DNA of 6,253 nt from Candidatus Hydrogenedentes bacterium CG07_land_8_20_14_0_80_42_17. Its GTDB lineage: Bacteria > UBA8481. The translations under genes and the position numbers were made by a program. The notes under the pieces were generated by a model. It had not been told where the DNA came from and did not search any database. It worked only from the letters and a program-made list of their open reading frames with translations. Location: contig PEWQ01000146.1 of NCBI GenBank assembly GCA_002780065.1, positions 1 to 6,253 of the forward strand. The letters run 5' to 3'. Positions 1 through 5,546 of this stretch are shown in pieces (positions within the stretch are counted from its first letter, which is position 1; every line of letters starts with the position of its first letter).

Positions 1-2
1 TT

Positions 3-746
3 ATTACTGAAGAAACTACATTGAAGAATGTAGTAGGCTCTCTTGAAAAAGAAAGTTCCGTGCTTGGAGGGATTTGGAAATACGAATTGTATTTCGGAGT
101 CGGCGCGTCGCTTTTTGGATTGGCAATAGGTTTTTTTTACAATTCTTGGGGGATTGCAATTGTAGGCGGCGTAGCTTTTTTCCTAGGGATTTCGCATTAC
201 TTTAAGCGAAGCGACAATACAGCGAATATAGGCAGATTTCAGTATGGCGCGGCAGGGGAGGCAACAGTCACTGAAATGCTGAAGTCTGGGCTTCCTGACA
301 CTTACATGATAATGAACGATGTGACTATTAAAGCCGGAACTTCTAAAGCTCAGAACGATCATATTGTTTTGGGGCCGAATGGAATTTTTGTTATTGAAAC
401 AAAGGCATACAGCGGAACGCTTTCCGGAAAAGCAGATGATGATTATTTAGATCAGGTCAAAGAATATAAAGGCAAGAAGACAGAAAATAAAATTAAGAAT
501 CCTGTTCCTCAAAACGAATATCATCTCGATGTGGTCAAAAGGAAGATGCAAGAAGGAGAATTTGCAGTTGACGATCTGCACTCAATTATAGTCTTCACTA
601 ATCGATACGCTAGAATTCGAATTGAAGGAAGCAAAGTGCCTCTTCTTAAACCTGAAATGATTTGCGTCACGATAAAGAACACGGTTTCAAAGTTTACTTA
701 CGATGAGGAATGGTTGAAGAGGCTGGCTTCTTTTTTGTTAGCTTAA
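3..746 (+). CDS. NERD-domain membrane-anchored protein, 5' end probably outside the window
   Basis: This is a NERD (nuclease-related domain) protein; the family has a PD-(D/E)xK-like core, and its cellular role is mostly unknown. Residues are counted from the TTG codon at 21. Two hydrophobic segments (about 23-39 and 43-61) form a membrane hairpin, and the NERD domain follows from about residue 71. Visible motifs are YGAAGE (E80), AQNDH (D113), GPNGIFVIETKAYSG with E126-T-K128 as the likely catalytic E-x-K, and the later NPVPQNEYH. The frame is open back to base 3 with no stop, and TTG 21 has no convincing Shine-Dalgarno, so I treat the gene as partial. A true TTG start at 21 would give 241 residues. 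It ends 43 bases before the convergent gene at 790. The family call is firm; nuclease activity is inference. Confidence 0.8.
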   Translation: MTEETTLKNVVGSLEKESSVLGGIWKYELYFGVGASLFGLAIGFFYNSWGIAIVGGVAFFLGISHYFKRSDNTANIGRFQYGAAGEATVTEMLKSGLPDTYMIMNDVTIKAGTSKAQNDHIVLGPNGIFVIETKAYSGTLSGKADDDYLDQVKEYKGKKTENKIKNPVPQNEYHLDVVKRKMQEGEFAVDDLHSIIVFTNRYARIRIEGSKVPLLKPEMICVTIKNTVSKFTYDEEWLKRLASFLLA

Positions 747-789
747 TAAATGTTTCAAAAATGCGACTTTCATGAGTTCGGAGGTTAAT

Positions 790-1581
790 CTATTCTGAAA
801 ACCAAGTTCGCGCTTTTTTAAGACTGAGTTTTACATAGTCATCGTCCTCGGAAAAAACCTCGAGCGTAATTGTTCCGCAATAATCTATTCGCTTCAAAGA
901 ATCTGTGATCTTTTTCCAATCGATATTGCCGACACCAAGTGGAAGATGATCGTCAGTGCGGCCTCTGTTATCTGAAAAATGAACATGAGTTAATCTGCGG
1001 CCATAACGACTTAAAAATTCTGGAGTCATATTTTTATTCGAGCCCGATATATTTGCGTGACCTACATCAAGATGAAATCCCAGTTTGGGAATTTTTTTGA
1101 AAAAATTATCTAGAATTTCAAATTGATCTTTGTAGCCGGTAACATGCTCTATAACGAGCTTTATACCCATTTTATTTGATTTATCCGAGACTCGTTTTAG
1201 TACTTCAACTTGAGATTTTATGGAATGCTTCAGCCCGATATAACGCGCCGCCATGCCTCGAATGTGATAAGTAAAGTATTTGGCGCCTAGCTTAGAAAAT
1301 TCTTTTGCCGCCCATAACATGGAATCACCGACACCTTTACGTACCTCCGGATATGCGGCTTCGGCATTCAAGTGCCACCCTGTGTGGCCTACGATCCCGA
1401 GCCCGTTTATATCAATTGCTTTCTTGACTTCTTTAAAATTAAATCTTTCCGTGCCCGCACACGGCGGTTCAAGAGTAAGATCGATGTAATCGAATCCAAG
1501 TTCGGCCGCTTTGTATATTTCGGCAATAGTATCCTTTGCAGGATGGTTCATCATGCCGAATTTAATATTTGATCTTTTCAT
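790..1581 (-). CDS. Xylose isomerase-like TIM-barrel sugar isomerase/epimerase
   Basis: This is a cytoplasmic enzyme of the AP-endonuclease-2/xylose isomerase-like TIM-barrel superfamily (IolE, hydroxypyruvate isomerase and sugar-phosphate epimerase relatives). The length of 263 residues is normal. The C-terminal metal-site pattern is recognisable: VIEH (E145), HLDVGHAN (D172, H175), HVHFSDN (H201), DDHLPLGVGNIDW (H212) and LEVF (E241), consistent with a divalent-metal enzyme. The substrate cannot be told from sequence. Three in-frame starts exist: TTG 1617, ATG 1605 and ATG 1581, none with a Shine-Dalgarno. I chose 1581 because the family normally begins just before the first strand (KRSNIKFG here) and because a TATAAT lies 9 bases upstream of that ATG, which would place 1605 inside the promoter. 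It is transcribed divergently from the lipoprotein at 1675. The family is confident; the start is moderate. Confidence 0.82.
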   Translation of the reverse strand: MKRSNIKFGMMNHPAKDTIAEIYKAAELGFDYIDLTLEPPCAGTERFNFKEVKKAIDINGLGIVGHTGWHLNAEAAYPEVRKGVGDSMLWAAKEFSKLGAKYFTYHIRGMAARYIGLKHSIKSQVEVLKRVSDKSNKMGIKLVIEHVTGYKDQFEILDNFFKKIPKLGFHLDVGHANISGSNKNMTPEFLSRYGRRLTHVHFSDNRGRTDDHLPLGVGNIDWKKITDSLKRIDYCGTITLEVFSEDDDYVKLSLKKARTWFSE

Positions 1582-1590
1582 AATGTTTTG

Positions 1591-1617
1591 ATTATACAAC
1601 TTCATGATATTTGACAA
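1591..1617 (-). promoter_or_regulatory. Candidate sigma-70-type promoter for the TIM-barrel gene
   Basis: Reading the minus strand, TTGTCA (1617-1612, 5/6 to consensus) is followed after 15 bases by a perfect TATAAT (1596-1591). The expected start point is 1-3 bases before ATG 1581, so the mRNA would be nearly leaderless. The 15-base spacer is short and the region is A+T-rich, so chance is possible. Confidence 0.4.
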
Positions 1618-1674
1618 GAGAAGAAACTGGACTGAAAGAAAGATAGGAATAAAGTTATTATGAGGTGAATGGTA

Positions 1675-2121
1675 ATGTCAATTTTTATACGGCTGTTATT
1701 ATTTTCTATTGCAATGGTTTTTATTTCAGCTTGCGGAAATACGGCTGATAATCAACGCACTACAAATGTTTCAGAAAATAAAGAGGAAGGTACTGCTGTT
1801 GATTCAGCAACTTTAGCTATTGCGCAGAGCCTAGCTATAGCGTTTGAAGGCGATGTTGAGCGAATTTCGGAGACTGAGTATAAATCTAAGGGCCCTGAAA
1901 TTAAATGCGCGGCAATTTTAATAGACAAAGATTCGACATTTTCGGTGACGAGTGATGCGGAGTGGATTGTAGTGCCTCAAGATGCGGGAACTTTTTCCGA
2001 GGGAGCTAGCGGAGTATTTTTTCTGCCGAATCAGAAGGGAAGTTTTAAAATTTACGCAAGATATCCTTTCGACAAGGAACCGAAAATAGAAAGTATCAAA
2101 CTTACTTTGATTTGCTCTTAA
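1675..2121 (+). CDS. Small secreted lipoprotein, family not recognised
   Basis: I do not recognise this 148-residue protein. Residues 1-20 are a lipoprotein signal: a short N-terminus with Arg6, a hydrophobic core and the lipobox I-S-A-C with the lipid-modified Cys20. Residue +2 is Gly, not Asp, so the outer membrane is the likely destination. A polar linker (about 21-42) leads to a compact C-terminal part (about 43-148) with alternating short hydrophobic strands, suggesting a small beta-rich domain. Cys78 and Cys147 could form a periplasmic disulphide. An ATG at 1669 is also in frame, but GAGGTGA (1662-1668) sits 6 bases before ATG 1675 and directly against ATG 1669, so 1675 is the start. 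Its last 20 bases overlap the end of the opposite-strand gene at 2102. Confidence 0.8.
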   Translation: MSIFIRLLLFSIAMVFISACGNTADNQRTTNVSENKEEGTAVDSATLAIAQSLAIAFEGDVERISETEYKSKGPEIKCAAILIDKDSTFSVTSDAEWIVVPQDAGTFSEGASGVFFLPNQKGSFKIYARYPFDKEPKIESIKLTLICS

Positions 2122-2677
2122 AAAGTTCTTGAGCGAGAGGAGTGAGCAAAACATCCGGCCCTAATTCTATTTTCTGATTGGCTTCGATATCCCGAGCAGT
2201 AACAAATCTTTTTTTAGGTTGAACATCTTTAGTTTCTTTTTCGACTTCGGTTATCATATCGATCCGTTTCTGATATTTTCCGCCAAGAAAATCTATCCTT
2301 AGCCATAGCTCAACAAGAGTTTTCGCTAAATCTTCAGAGACGCATTTCACTCCGAAAGCAAGTACATTCGAGTCCGAATGCTCTCTGCTGATTTTTGCCG
2401 TGAATTCATCGTGAACCACTGATGCTCTAATTCCAGGAAATTTATTTGCTACAATCGCAGAAGGCGAACCGGCTCCATCGATGACAATTCCTCGGTCAAC
2501 AGACTTTGTCATGACGGCGTGAGCAACTGCTCTTGCCGAAATCGGAAAATCATACGGAGCAGGGCTGTAACAGCCGCAGTCTTTTATTTCATGACCAAGA
2601 CTTTGAAGATAACGGATAAGCACCTCTTTAAGAGGAAACCCGCCATGATCACTTCCAATCGCAATTCTGTATCTCAT
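2102..2677 (-). CDS. RpiB/LacAB-family sugar-phosphate isomerase with Cys-to-Asp active site and C-terminal extension
   Basis: The core (residues 1-150) is clearly RpiB-like, the family that interconverts ribose-5-phosphate and ribulose-5-phosphate or related sugar phosphates. Motifs are IAIGSDHGGF (D10, H11), YDFP, ANKFPGIRA, REHSDSNVLAFG (H100) and FLGGKYQKR. The usual L-I-C-G-T-G-x-G loop reads VIDGAGSPSA, so the catalytic Cys of E. coli-type RpiB is Asp67 and the following Thr is Ala69. A tail (about 151-191), absent from typical 145-150-residue RpiB, contains VTARDI and LLTPLAQE. From memory, both the D-G-A-G loop and this T-P-L-A ending resemble RpiB-like proteins of microcompartment sugar-phosphate loci, but no shell gene is in the window. 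An upstream ATG at 2752 is disfavoured: 2677 matches the family start and has a promoter just upstream. Ribose-5-phosphate isomerase activity should not be assumed. Confidence 0.85.
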   Translation of the reverse strand: MRYRIAIGSDHGGFPLKEVLIRYLQSLGHEIKDCGCYSPAPYDFPISARAVAHAVMTKSVDRGIVIDGAGSPSAIVANKFPGIRASVVHDEFTAKISREHSDSNVLAFGVKCVSEDLAKTLVELWLRIDFLGGKYQKRIDMITEVEKETKDVQPKKRFVTARDIEANQKIELGPDVLLTPLAQELFKSKSK

Positions 2678-2683
2678 GATAAG

Positions 2684-2712
2684 AAGATAATGCTGAATGT
2701 TTTTTTCGTCAA
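2684..2712 (-). promoter_or_regulatory. Candidate promoter giving a leaderless RpiB-like mRNA
   Basis: On the minus strand TTGACG (2712-2707, 5/6) and TATCTT (2689-2684, 4/6) are separated by exactly 17 bases, and ATG 2677 begins 6 bases after the -10. The ATG is therefore at the expected transcription start. No Shine-Dalgarno is present. This supports 2677 over the in-frame ATG at 2752, which would lie upstream of the promoter. Confidence 0.5.
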
Positions 2713-2746
2713 GACAGGAAAGAAGTTGAATGTTATTATACTCATT

Positions 2747-3064
2747 ATGCATAGATGTTGGAATTGTGGAAAAGTTACTGGAATAATGGGCAGACCTGCA
2801 AGGACGGACGACTGTCCTTATTGCAGAGCAGAACTAAGATGTTGCAGAGGCTGCAAATTTTACGATGCGAATCTGAGCGGACAGTGTTCCGAAGAACGCG
2901 CGGAACCTTTGCCTGAAAAGGAAAAGGTCAACTTCTGTGATTTTTTTGTCGCAGTGGAAATAAATGCTCCGGAAAGCAAAGAAGGCTGGGTTATACGCTC
3001 AAATAATTTGCCGAATGTTGAAAAAGCAAAAACTGCTCTGGATAAACTTTTCGGAAATAAGTAA
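2747..3064 (+). CDS. Cys-rich double zinc-ribbon protein, conserved but uncharacterised
   Basis: This is a 105-residue soluble protein with nine cysteines. The first zinc-ribbon-like pair is C4-x2-C7 and C23-x2-C26. The second cluster is C32-C33-x2-C36, KFYD, C47 and C64 in NFCDFF. The pattern CxGCxFYD...C.E..AE.....K..NFCDFF is one I recall from unannotated small proteins of diverse bacteria; I know no function for it. Metal binding is a fair inference; a nucleic-acid or protein-binding role is only a guess. The C-terminal part (about 70-105) is a short helical tail ending in a Lys-rich stretch. The frame is open upstream to 2519, but that part lies antisense to the RpiB-like gene, so ATG 2747 is preferred. 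There is no Shine-Dalgarno. TATACT at 2737-2742, 4 bases from the ATG, might be a -10 for a leaderless transcript, without a good -35. Confidence 0.75.
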   Translation: MHRCWNCGKVTGIMGRPARTDDCPYCRAELRCCRGCKFYDANLSGQCSEERAEPLPEKEKVNFCDFFVAVEINAPESKEGWVIRSNNLPNVEKAKTALDKLFGNK

Positions 3065-3165
3065 CCGGAGTCATGCAAGCCACCGAAAACTTTCATTTAT
3101 TATAACTCGTCATGGAGGCACAGGCGTCTCGCGTCAATGGACGTCACGTGTCAAAGAATGTGTGA

Positions 3166-3235
3166 AATAATTGAAAAATGAAAATTGGAAAAATAAAATT
3201 TTCAATTTGCACTTTCCAATTTGCAATTTCAAATA
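3166..3235 (+). repeat. 70-bp dispersed repeat, copy 1
   Basis: This is identical over 70 bases to 6183-6252. The 17 bases upstream (from TCAAAGAA at 3151) also match apart from three substitutions. The repeat is very A+T-rich and contains an imperfect inverted repeat: AAATTGGAAA (3182-3191) pairs with TTTCCAATTT (3213-3222), and weaker pairing extends outward to about 3168 and 3234. Upstream, GCGTCTC occurs in both copies, but copy 1 has about 22 extra bases between it and AAAGAA. No coding sequence is seen. It looks like a short non-autonomous intergenic repeat; it could also act as a bidirectional terminator-like hairpin. Confidence 0.85.
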
Positions 3236-3251
3236 AAATAATATACCAGAT

Positions 3252-3298
3252 ACCAAGACACTGAGATTTTTTATCTATTTTTTTCTCTGTGACTTTGT
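3252..3298 (+). repeat. Imperfect inverted repeat of the CACAAAGTCACAGAG type
   Basis: ACCAAGACACTGAGA (3252-3266) is complementary to TCTCTGTGACTTTGT (3284-3298) at 12 of 15 positions, around an A+T-rich loop. The right arm continues into GTGCCTTAGTGG to about 3308. Read on the minus strand this gives the phrase CACAAAGTCACAGAG, which I recall as a common dispersed intergenic repeat in many unrelated bacterial genomes. Only one copy is present here, so its repetitive nature is from recall, not from this window. Confidence 0.5.
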
Positions 3299-3341
3299 GC
3301 CTTAGTGGTTTAATTTTATATCGACTTGAATGACGTCGATT

Positions 3342-3521
3342 AAAAAATGTCCCGCAATGGCCGTGAAGCACATCTTTATGGACCCTGTCTAAACAGGTGG
3401 GCACCTCGAGCTCGGTTCAGCTTACCCTTCAAATGAAGAGCTTCGCGTTCCCGTCATGTTAGATTCCCGTCCAATAAAAGTGTTGGGCCAAGAAATCAGT
3501 GCCTCTCGAACCATGCAGGAC
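3342..3521 (-). ncRNA. ssrS: Probable 6S RNA
   Basis: 6S RNA binds housekeeping RNA polymerase holoenzyme, mimicking an open promoter. This stretch is about 50% G+C inside much more A+T-rich DNA and folds as one long rod. By hand I find these pairings: 3348-3352/3518-3522, 3354-3356/3514-3516, 3358-3360/3511-3513, 3368-3371/3499-3502, 3375-3377/3493-3495 and 3383-3385/3485-3487 (closing stem with internal loops). An unpaired stretch 3464-3484 forms one side of a central bubble. Further pairs are 3388-3395/3457-3463, 3399-3401/3450-3452, 3407-3413/3438-3445 and 3416-3419/3434-3437 (apical arm). The small hairpin CCTGT-TTAG-ACAGG (3397-3384), preceded by CCCA, resembles the bubble-side hairpin typical of 6S RNAs. 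The strand is set by a promoter that places the start at about 3521 and by TTTTTT (3347-3342) right after the closing stem. Length and shape fit 6S; another rod-like RNA is the alternative. Confidence 0.72.
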
Positions 3522-3527
3522 AATATA

Positions 3528-3555
3528 ATTCTACTATCTTGATTTTAGTTTTCAA
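3528..3555 (-). promoter_or_regulatory. Sigma-70-type promoter for the 6S RNA
   Basis: On the minus strand TTGAAA (3555-3550, 5/6) and TAGAAT (3533-3528, 5/6) are separated by 16 bases. Six bases after the -10 comes G3521, which is also the first base of the RNA closing stem. The agreement of promoter spacing with the structural end is the main support. Confidence 0.6.
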
Positions 3556-3581
3556 TATAGTTTGATAATATTTTTAAATGG

Positions 3582-3611
3582 TTGTGAATAATTCGTTATG
3601 ATAATTATAAT
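3582..3611 (+). promoter_or_regulatory. Candidate promoter for the cyclophilin gene
   Basis: TTGTGA (3582-3587, 4/6) is followed after 18 bases by TATAAT (3606-3611, 6/6), predicting a start near 3618 and a leader of about 50 bases. It lies back to back with the 6S promoter, with about 26 bases between the two -35 elements. The leader carries a small direct repeat, GGCTATAGGCTAT. Confidence 0.45.
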
Positions 3612-3669
3612 AAAGGCTATAGGCTATGGACTTGTTTTTTGAGTAATTTTCTTTTTTTTGGAGGTTTTT

Positions 3670-4470
3670 ATGATCGACAATGTTTTATATTTAGCTCTGG
3701 TAATAATAATTCTTGCAACTCCGGCGTGCGCTAAAATGCCTGAATCGGCTCCACCTGATTCAAATATTTCGGCTGAAACAGTTGTGCCAGTTCCGATTCA
3801 TTACATGACCGATACCGACAGACTGATACCTTTTTTTGCGAATGCGATAAAACCCATGACTGAATATCGAGCGATAATCGAGATGGCGAACGGAAAAAAA
3901 TTTGAGATTGCCTTCTTCCCTGAAACAGCTCCGAATCATGTTGCAAATTTTGTTTCGCTGGCAAATTCTGGATTTTATGATGGAGTGACATTTCATCGAG
4001 TCATTCCGGGGTTTATGGCGCAGGGGGGCGACCCGACCGGAACTGGAATGGGCGGACCAGGTTATACGATACCTGCTGAATTTTCGGATTTACCTCACAA
4101 TCGCGGAACAGTTTCAATGGCAAGAACTAATGATCCCAATTCAGCCGGCTCTCAGTTTTTTATTTGTTTTACTAGAACTCCTTATTTGGATCGGCAATAC
4201 AGCATTTTCGGCGAAGTGGTGAAAGAAATGGAGACTGTGGATTCGATAAGACCTCGTGATCCTCAAAATAATCCGGACTTTCGTGGAGATGCTATCAAAC
4301 ACATAACGATTTTGGAGACTCCTGTAAGTATTGAATCGGATACTGCTGTTCTTTCATCTCGAACAATGCGACGAAACAGACCTGTTATTCGAAGAGCTGA
4401 ACATATTCGCAATGAAGAGAATCAGAAGAGCGAAGAGAATAACGGCAATACTGCTTATGGAACTAAGTAG
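3670..4470 (+). CDS. Exported cyclophilin-type peptidyl-prolyl cis-trans isomerase
   Basis: This 266-residue protein should catalyse cis-trans isomerisation of X-Pro bonds, outside the cytoplasm. Residues 1-21 are a signal peptide with a hydrophobic core (about 5-16). ACA before K22 fits signal peptidase I; T-P-A-C20 is a poor lipobox, so lipidation is possible but less likely. The cyclophilin domain spans about 64-216. Its active-site residues are present: FHRVIPGFMAQGGD (R110, F115, M116, Q118), SMAR (A151), SQFFI (F163) and YLDRQYSIFGEV (L173, Y177; Tyr in place of the His of eukaryotic cyclophilin A is common in bacteria). After the domain is a tail of about 50 residues, charged, low-complexity and rich in Arg, Glu and Asn (about 217-266). 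GGAGG (3660-3664) lies 5 bases before ATG 3670, which overrides the in-frame TTG at 3658. A possible terminator follows at 4481. Confidence 0.93.
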   Translation: MIDNVLYLALVIIILATPACAKMPESAPPDSNISAETVVPVPIHYMTDTDRLIPFFANAIKPMTEYRAIIEMANGKKFEIAFFPETAPNHVANFVSLANSGFYDGVTFHRVIPGFMAQGGDPTGTGMGGPGYTIPAEFSDLPHNRGTVSMARTNDPNSAGSQFFICFTRTPYLDRQYSIFGEVVKEMETVDSIRPRDPQNNPDFRGDAIKHITILETPVSIESDTAVLSSRTMRRNRPVIRRAEHIRNEENQKSEENNGNTAYGTK

Positions 4471-4480
4471 GAAATAATAC

Positions 4481-4506
4481 TTTCGAATATTCGGCCGAAA
4501 TTTTTT
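4481..4506 (+). terminator. Weak intrinsic terminator candidate after the cyclophilin gene
   Basis: TTTCG (4481-4485) and CGAAA (4496-4500) form a 5-bp stem with a 10-base loop, followed at once by six T. It starts 10 bases after the stop codon. The stem is short and A+T-rich, so the case rests mainly on position and the T-tract. Confidence 0.4.
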
Positions 4507-4509
4507 ATA

Positions 4510-4535
4510 AACTTTTTTCTTCTTTTTCCGTCTAA
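4510..4535 (+). promoter_or_regulatory. ECF-type (sigma-E-like) promoter, probably autoregulated
   Basis: AACTT (4510-4514) and GTCTAA (4530-4535) are separated by 15 bases of T/C-rich sequence. These match the conserved parts of the ECF/sigma-E promoter (-35 ggAACTT, -10 GTCTAA) and sit directly upstream of an ECF sigma gene, as expected for self-activation. The -10 overlaps the ATG at 4535, so transcription would begin near 4541 and that ATG could not be used. The -35 lacks the usual GG. Confidence 0.6.
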
Positions 4536-4576
4536 TGGTCAAGGAGATGAAGAACATTGCAGTTATGGGAGCCGTT

Positions 4577-5077
4577 ATGGAGTTTGATTCCAAGCAAAGT
4601 GAAGAGTTCGGCCGACTTTACGCTGAGCACAGAATCAAGCTTCGAAAGAGTGCATATCGACTTACGGGTTCCATGGATGAAGCGGAAGAACTTGTCTCTG
4701 AGGTGTTTTCTCGGGCATTTGAGAAGTATGGGAATTTTCGAAGCGAGGCGTCTTTTGGTACATGGATTTACCGGATTCTTCAAAATCTTGTCTTCGATTC
4801 GTGGAAGAAGCGGACTGAGGAATTGCCTGAAGTCATCGAGGCGAAGCCTTCCGAGCGTCCCGACGCAGTTTTTGAAAGACGGGTGCTGGCTGCTAAAATC
4901 GATGAGGCATTGGTTCGGCTTACGCAAACTCAGCGTCAGGTTTTTTTAATGAGAGAACTCGATGGAATGAGGCACTCTGAGATTGCAAGCAAATTGAATA
5001 TTGCAGAGAGCACATCAAAGGTGCATTACTTCAATGCTGTAAAACGCCTGAAGGAGGAGCTCAATGAATACATCTAG
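4577..5077 (+). CDS. ECF-type RNA polymerase sigma factor
   Basis: A 166-residue sigma-70 family protein with only regions 2 and 4, the hallmark of extracytoplasmic-function sigma factors. Region 2 (about 11-79) includes FGRLYAEH, a helix with DEAEELVSEVFSRAF and the DNA-melting segment SFGTWIYRILQNLVFDSWKKR-like stretch (59-79). A linker (80-109) leads to region 4 (about 110-166), with LTQTQRQVFLMRELDG and the helix-turn-helix HSEIASKLNIAESTSKVHY (133-151). In-frame ATGs lie at 4535, 4547 and 4565. I choose 4577 because GGGAG (4567-4571) stands 5 bases before it, the family start fits, 4535 lies inside the promoter, and AAGGAG abuts 4547 with no spacing. The gene overlaps the anti-sigma gene by 14 bases, so the two are probably co-translated. 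Target genes other than its own operon are unknown. Confidence 0.9.
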   Translation: MEFDSKQSEEFGRLYAEHRIKLRKSAYRLTGSMDEAEELVSEVFSRAFEKYGNFRSEASFGTWIYRILQNLVFDSWKKRTEELPEVIEAKPSERPDAVFERRVLAAKIDEALVRLTQTQRQVFLMRELDGMRHSEIASKLNIAESTSKVHYFNAVKRLKEELNEYI

Positions 5078-5546
5078 AAATTGTTCCGAGTACGAAGATG
5101 CGTTCGGAGCTTTACTTTCGAATGATGCAAGCAAGGATGATTTGCGGCGCGCAAACGAGCATTTATCCCAGTGCTCAAAATGTGCTGAACTTTACGGAAG
5201 CCTTGCGATTTTTAGAGAGAGAGTTTCCGATGTTTATGGTTTTGAGATGCGAAGACCTGTTCGCAAAATTTTCAGATATGCGTATCTCGCCGCGGCGGCA
5301 TCGCTTCTTGTAGGAATTCTGATTTTTAGAGCTGAAAATGGAAACAATAGCGAAGCGGTAAGAACTAATGTTGATTCTTCATTGCTTGCTGTTGCCACAA
5401 ATGACGTTTCTGCTGAAAAAGTTTTTGATGTCGAGCTTACAGATGAGGAAGCAAATTTTATTTTGGAATTTGTTCCGGAAGATTTGCAGGGCGCAAATCA
5501 AAATTGGAATGAGTGGGTTGATAATAACGAGGAGGTATCAGGATGA
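5064..5546 (+). CDS. Transmembrane zinc-finger anti-sigma factor
   Basis: This 160-residue protein should hold the upstream sigma factor inactive at the inner membrane. The cytoplasmic N-terminal domain has the zinc-binding anti-sigma signature: C7 and then H33-x3-C37-x2-C40. One transmembrane helix spans about 72-88 with Arg on both sides (R71, R89), so the N-terminus is inside. The periplasmic part (about 90-160) is acidic, with no Cys and no recognised domain; its end (about 124-160) is rich in Glu, Asp and Asn and is a candidate docking segment for the downstream periplasmic protein (inference). AAGGAGG (5051-5057) is 6 bases before ATG 5064, a strong ribosome site lying inside the sigma gene. 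The stop overlaps the next start as ATGA. Confidence 0.85.
   Translation: MNTSRNCSEYEDAFGALLSNDASKDDLRRANEHLSQCSKCAELYGSLAIFRERVSDVYGFEMRRPVRKIFRYAYLAAAASLLVGILIFRAENGNNSEAVRTNVDSSLLAVATNDVSAEKVFDVELTDEEANFILEFVPEDLQGANQNWNEWVDNNEEVSG

Noticed and set aside
1611-1616. Perfect TTGACA upstream of the lipoprotein on the plus strand
   Set aside because: No -10-like hexamer lies 15-19 bases downstream; the nearest candidates are about 24 or more bases away.
3088-3114. A second ECF-type promoter (AACTT then GTCATG at 16 bases)
   Set aside because: The -10 match is poor and no gene follows; the next feature downstream is a repeat.
3108-3150. G+C-richer stretch with GACGTC and CACGTG palindromes as an operator or attachment site
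   Set aside because: The short palindromes overlap irregularly and have no partner site; the stretch is better seen as the variable left flank of repeat copy 1.
3387-3392. GTCTAA on the plus strand resembling the ECF -10
   Set aside because: No AACTT at the right distance; it is part of the small hairpin of the 6S candidate on the other strand.
3144-3404. Minus-strand open frame of 86 codons
   Set aside because: It runs through the 70-bp repeat, the inverted repeat and the 6S RNA end, with low-complexity protein and no ribosome site.
4532-4927. Minus-strand open frame opposite the sigma gene
   Set aside because: It is an antisense shadow of a gene with clear sigma domains; no ribosome site or recognisable protein features.
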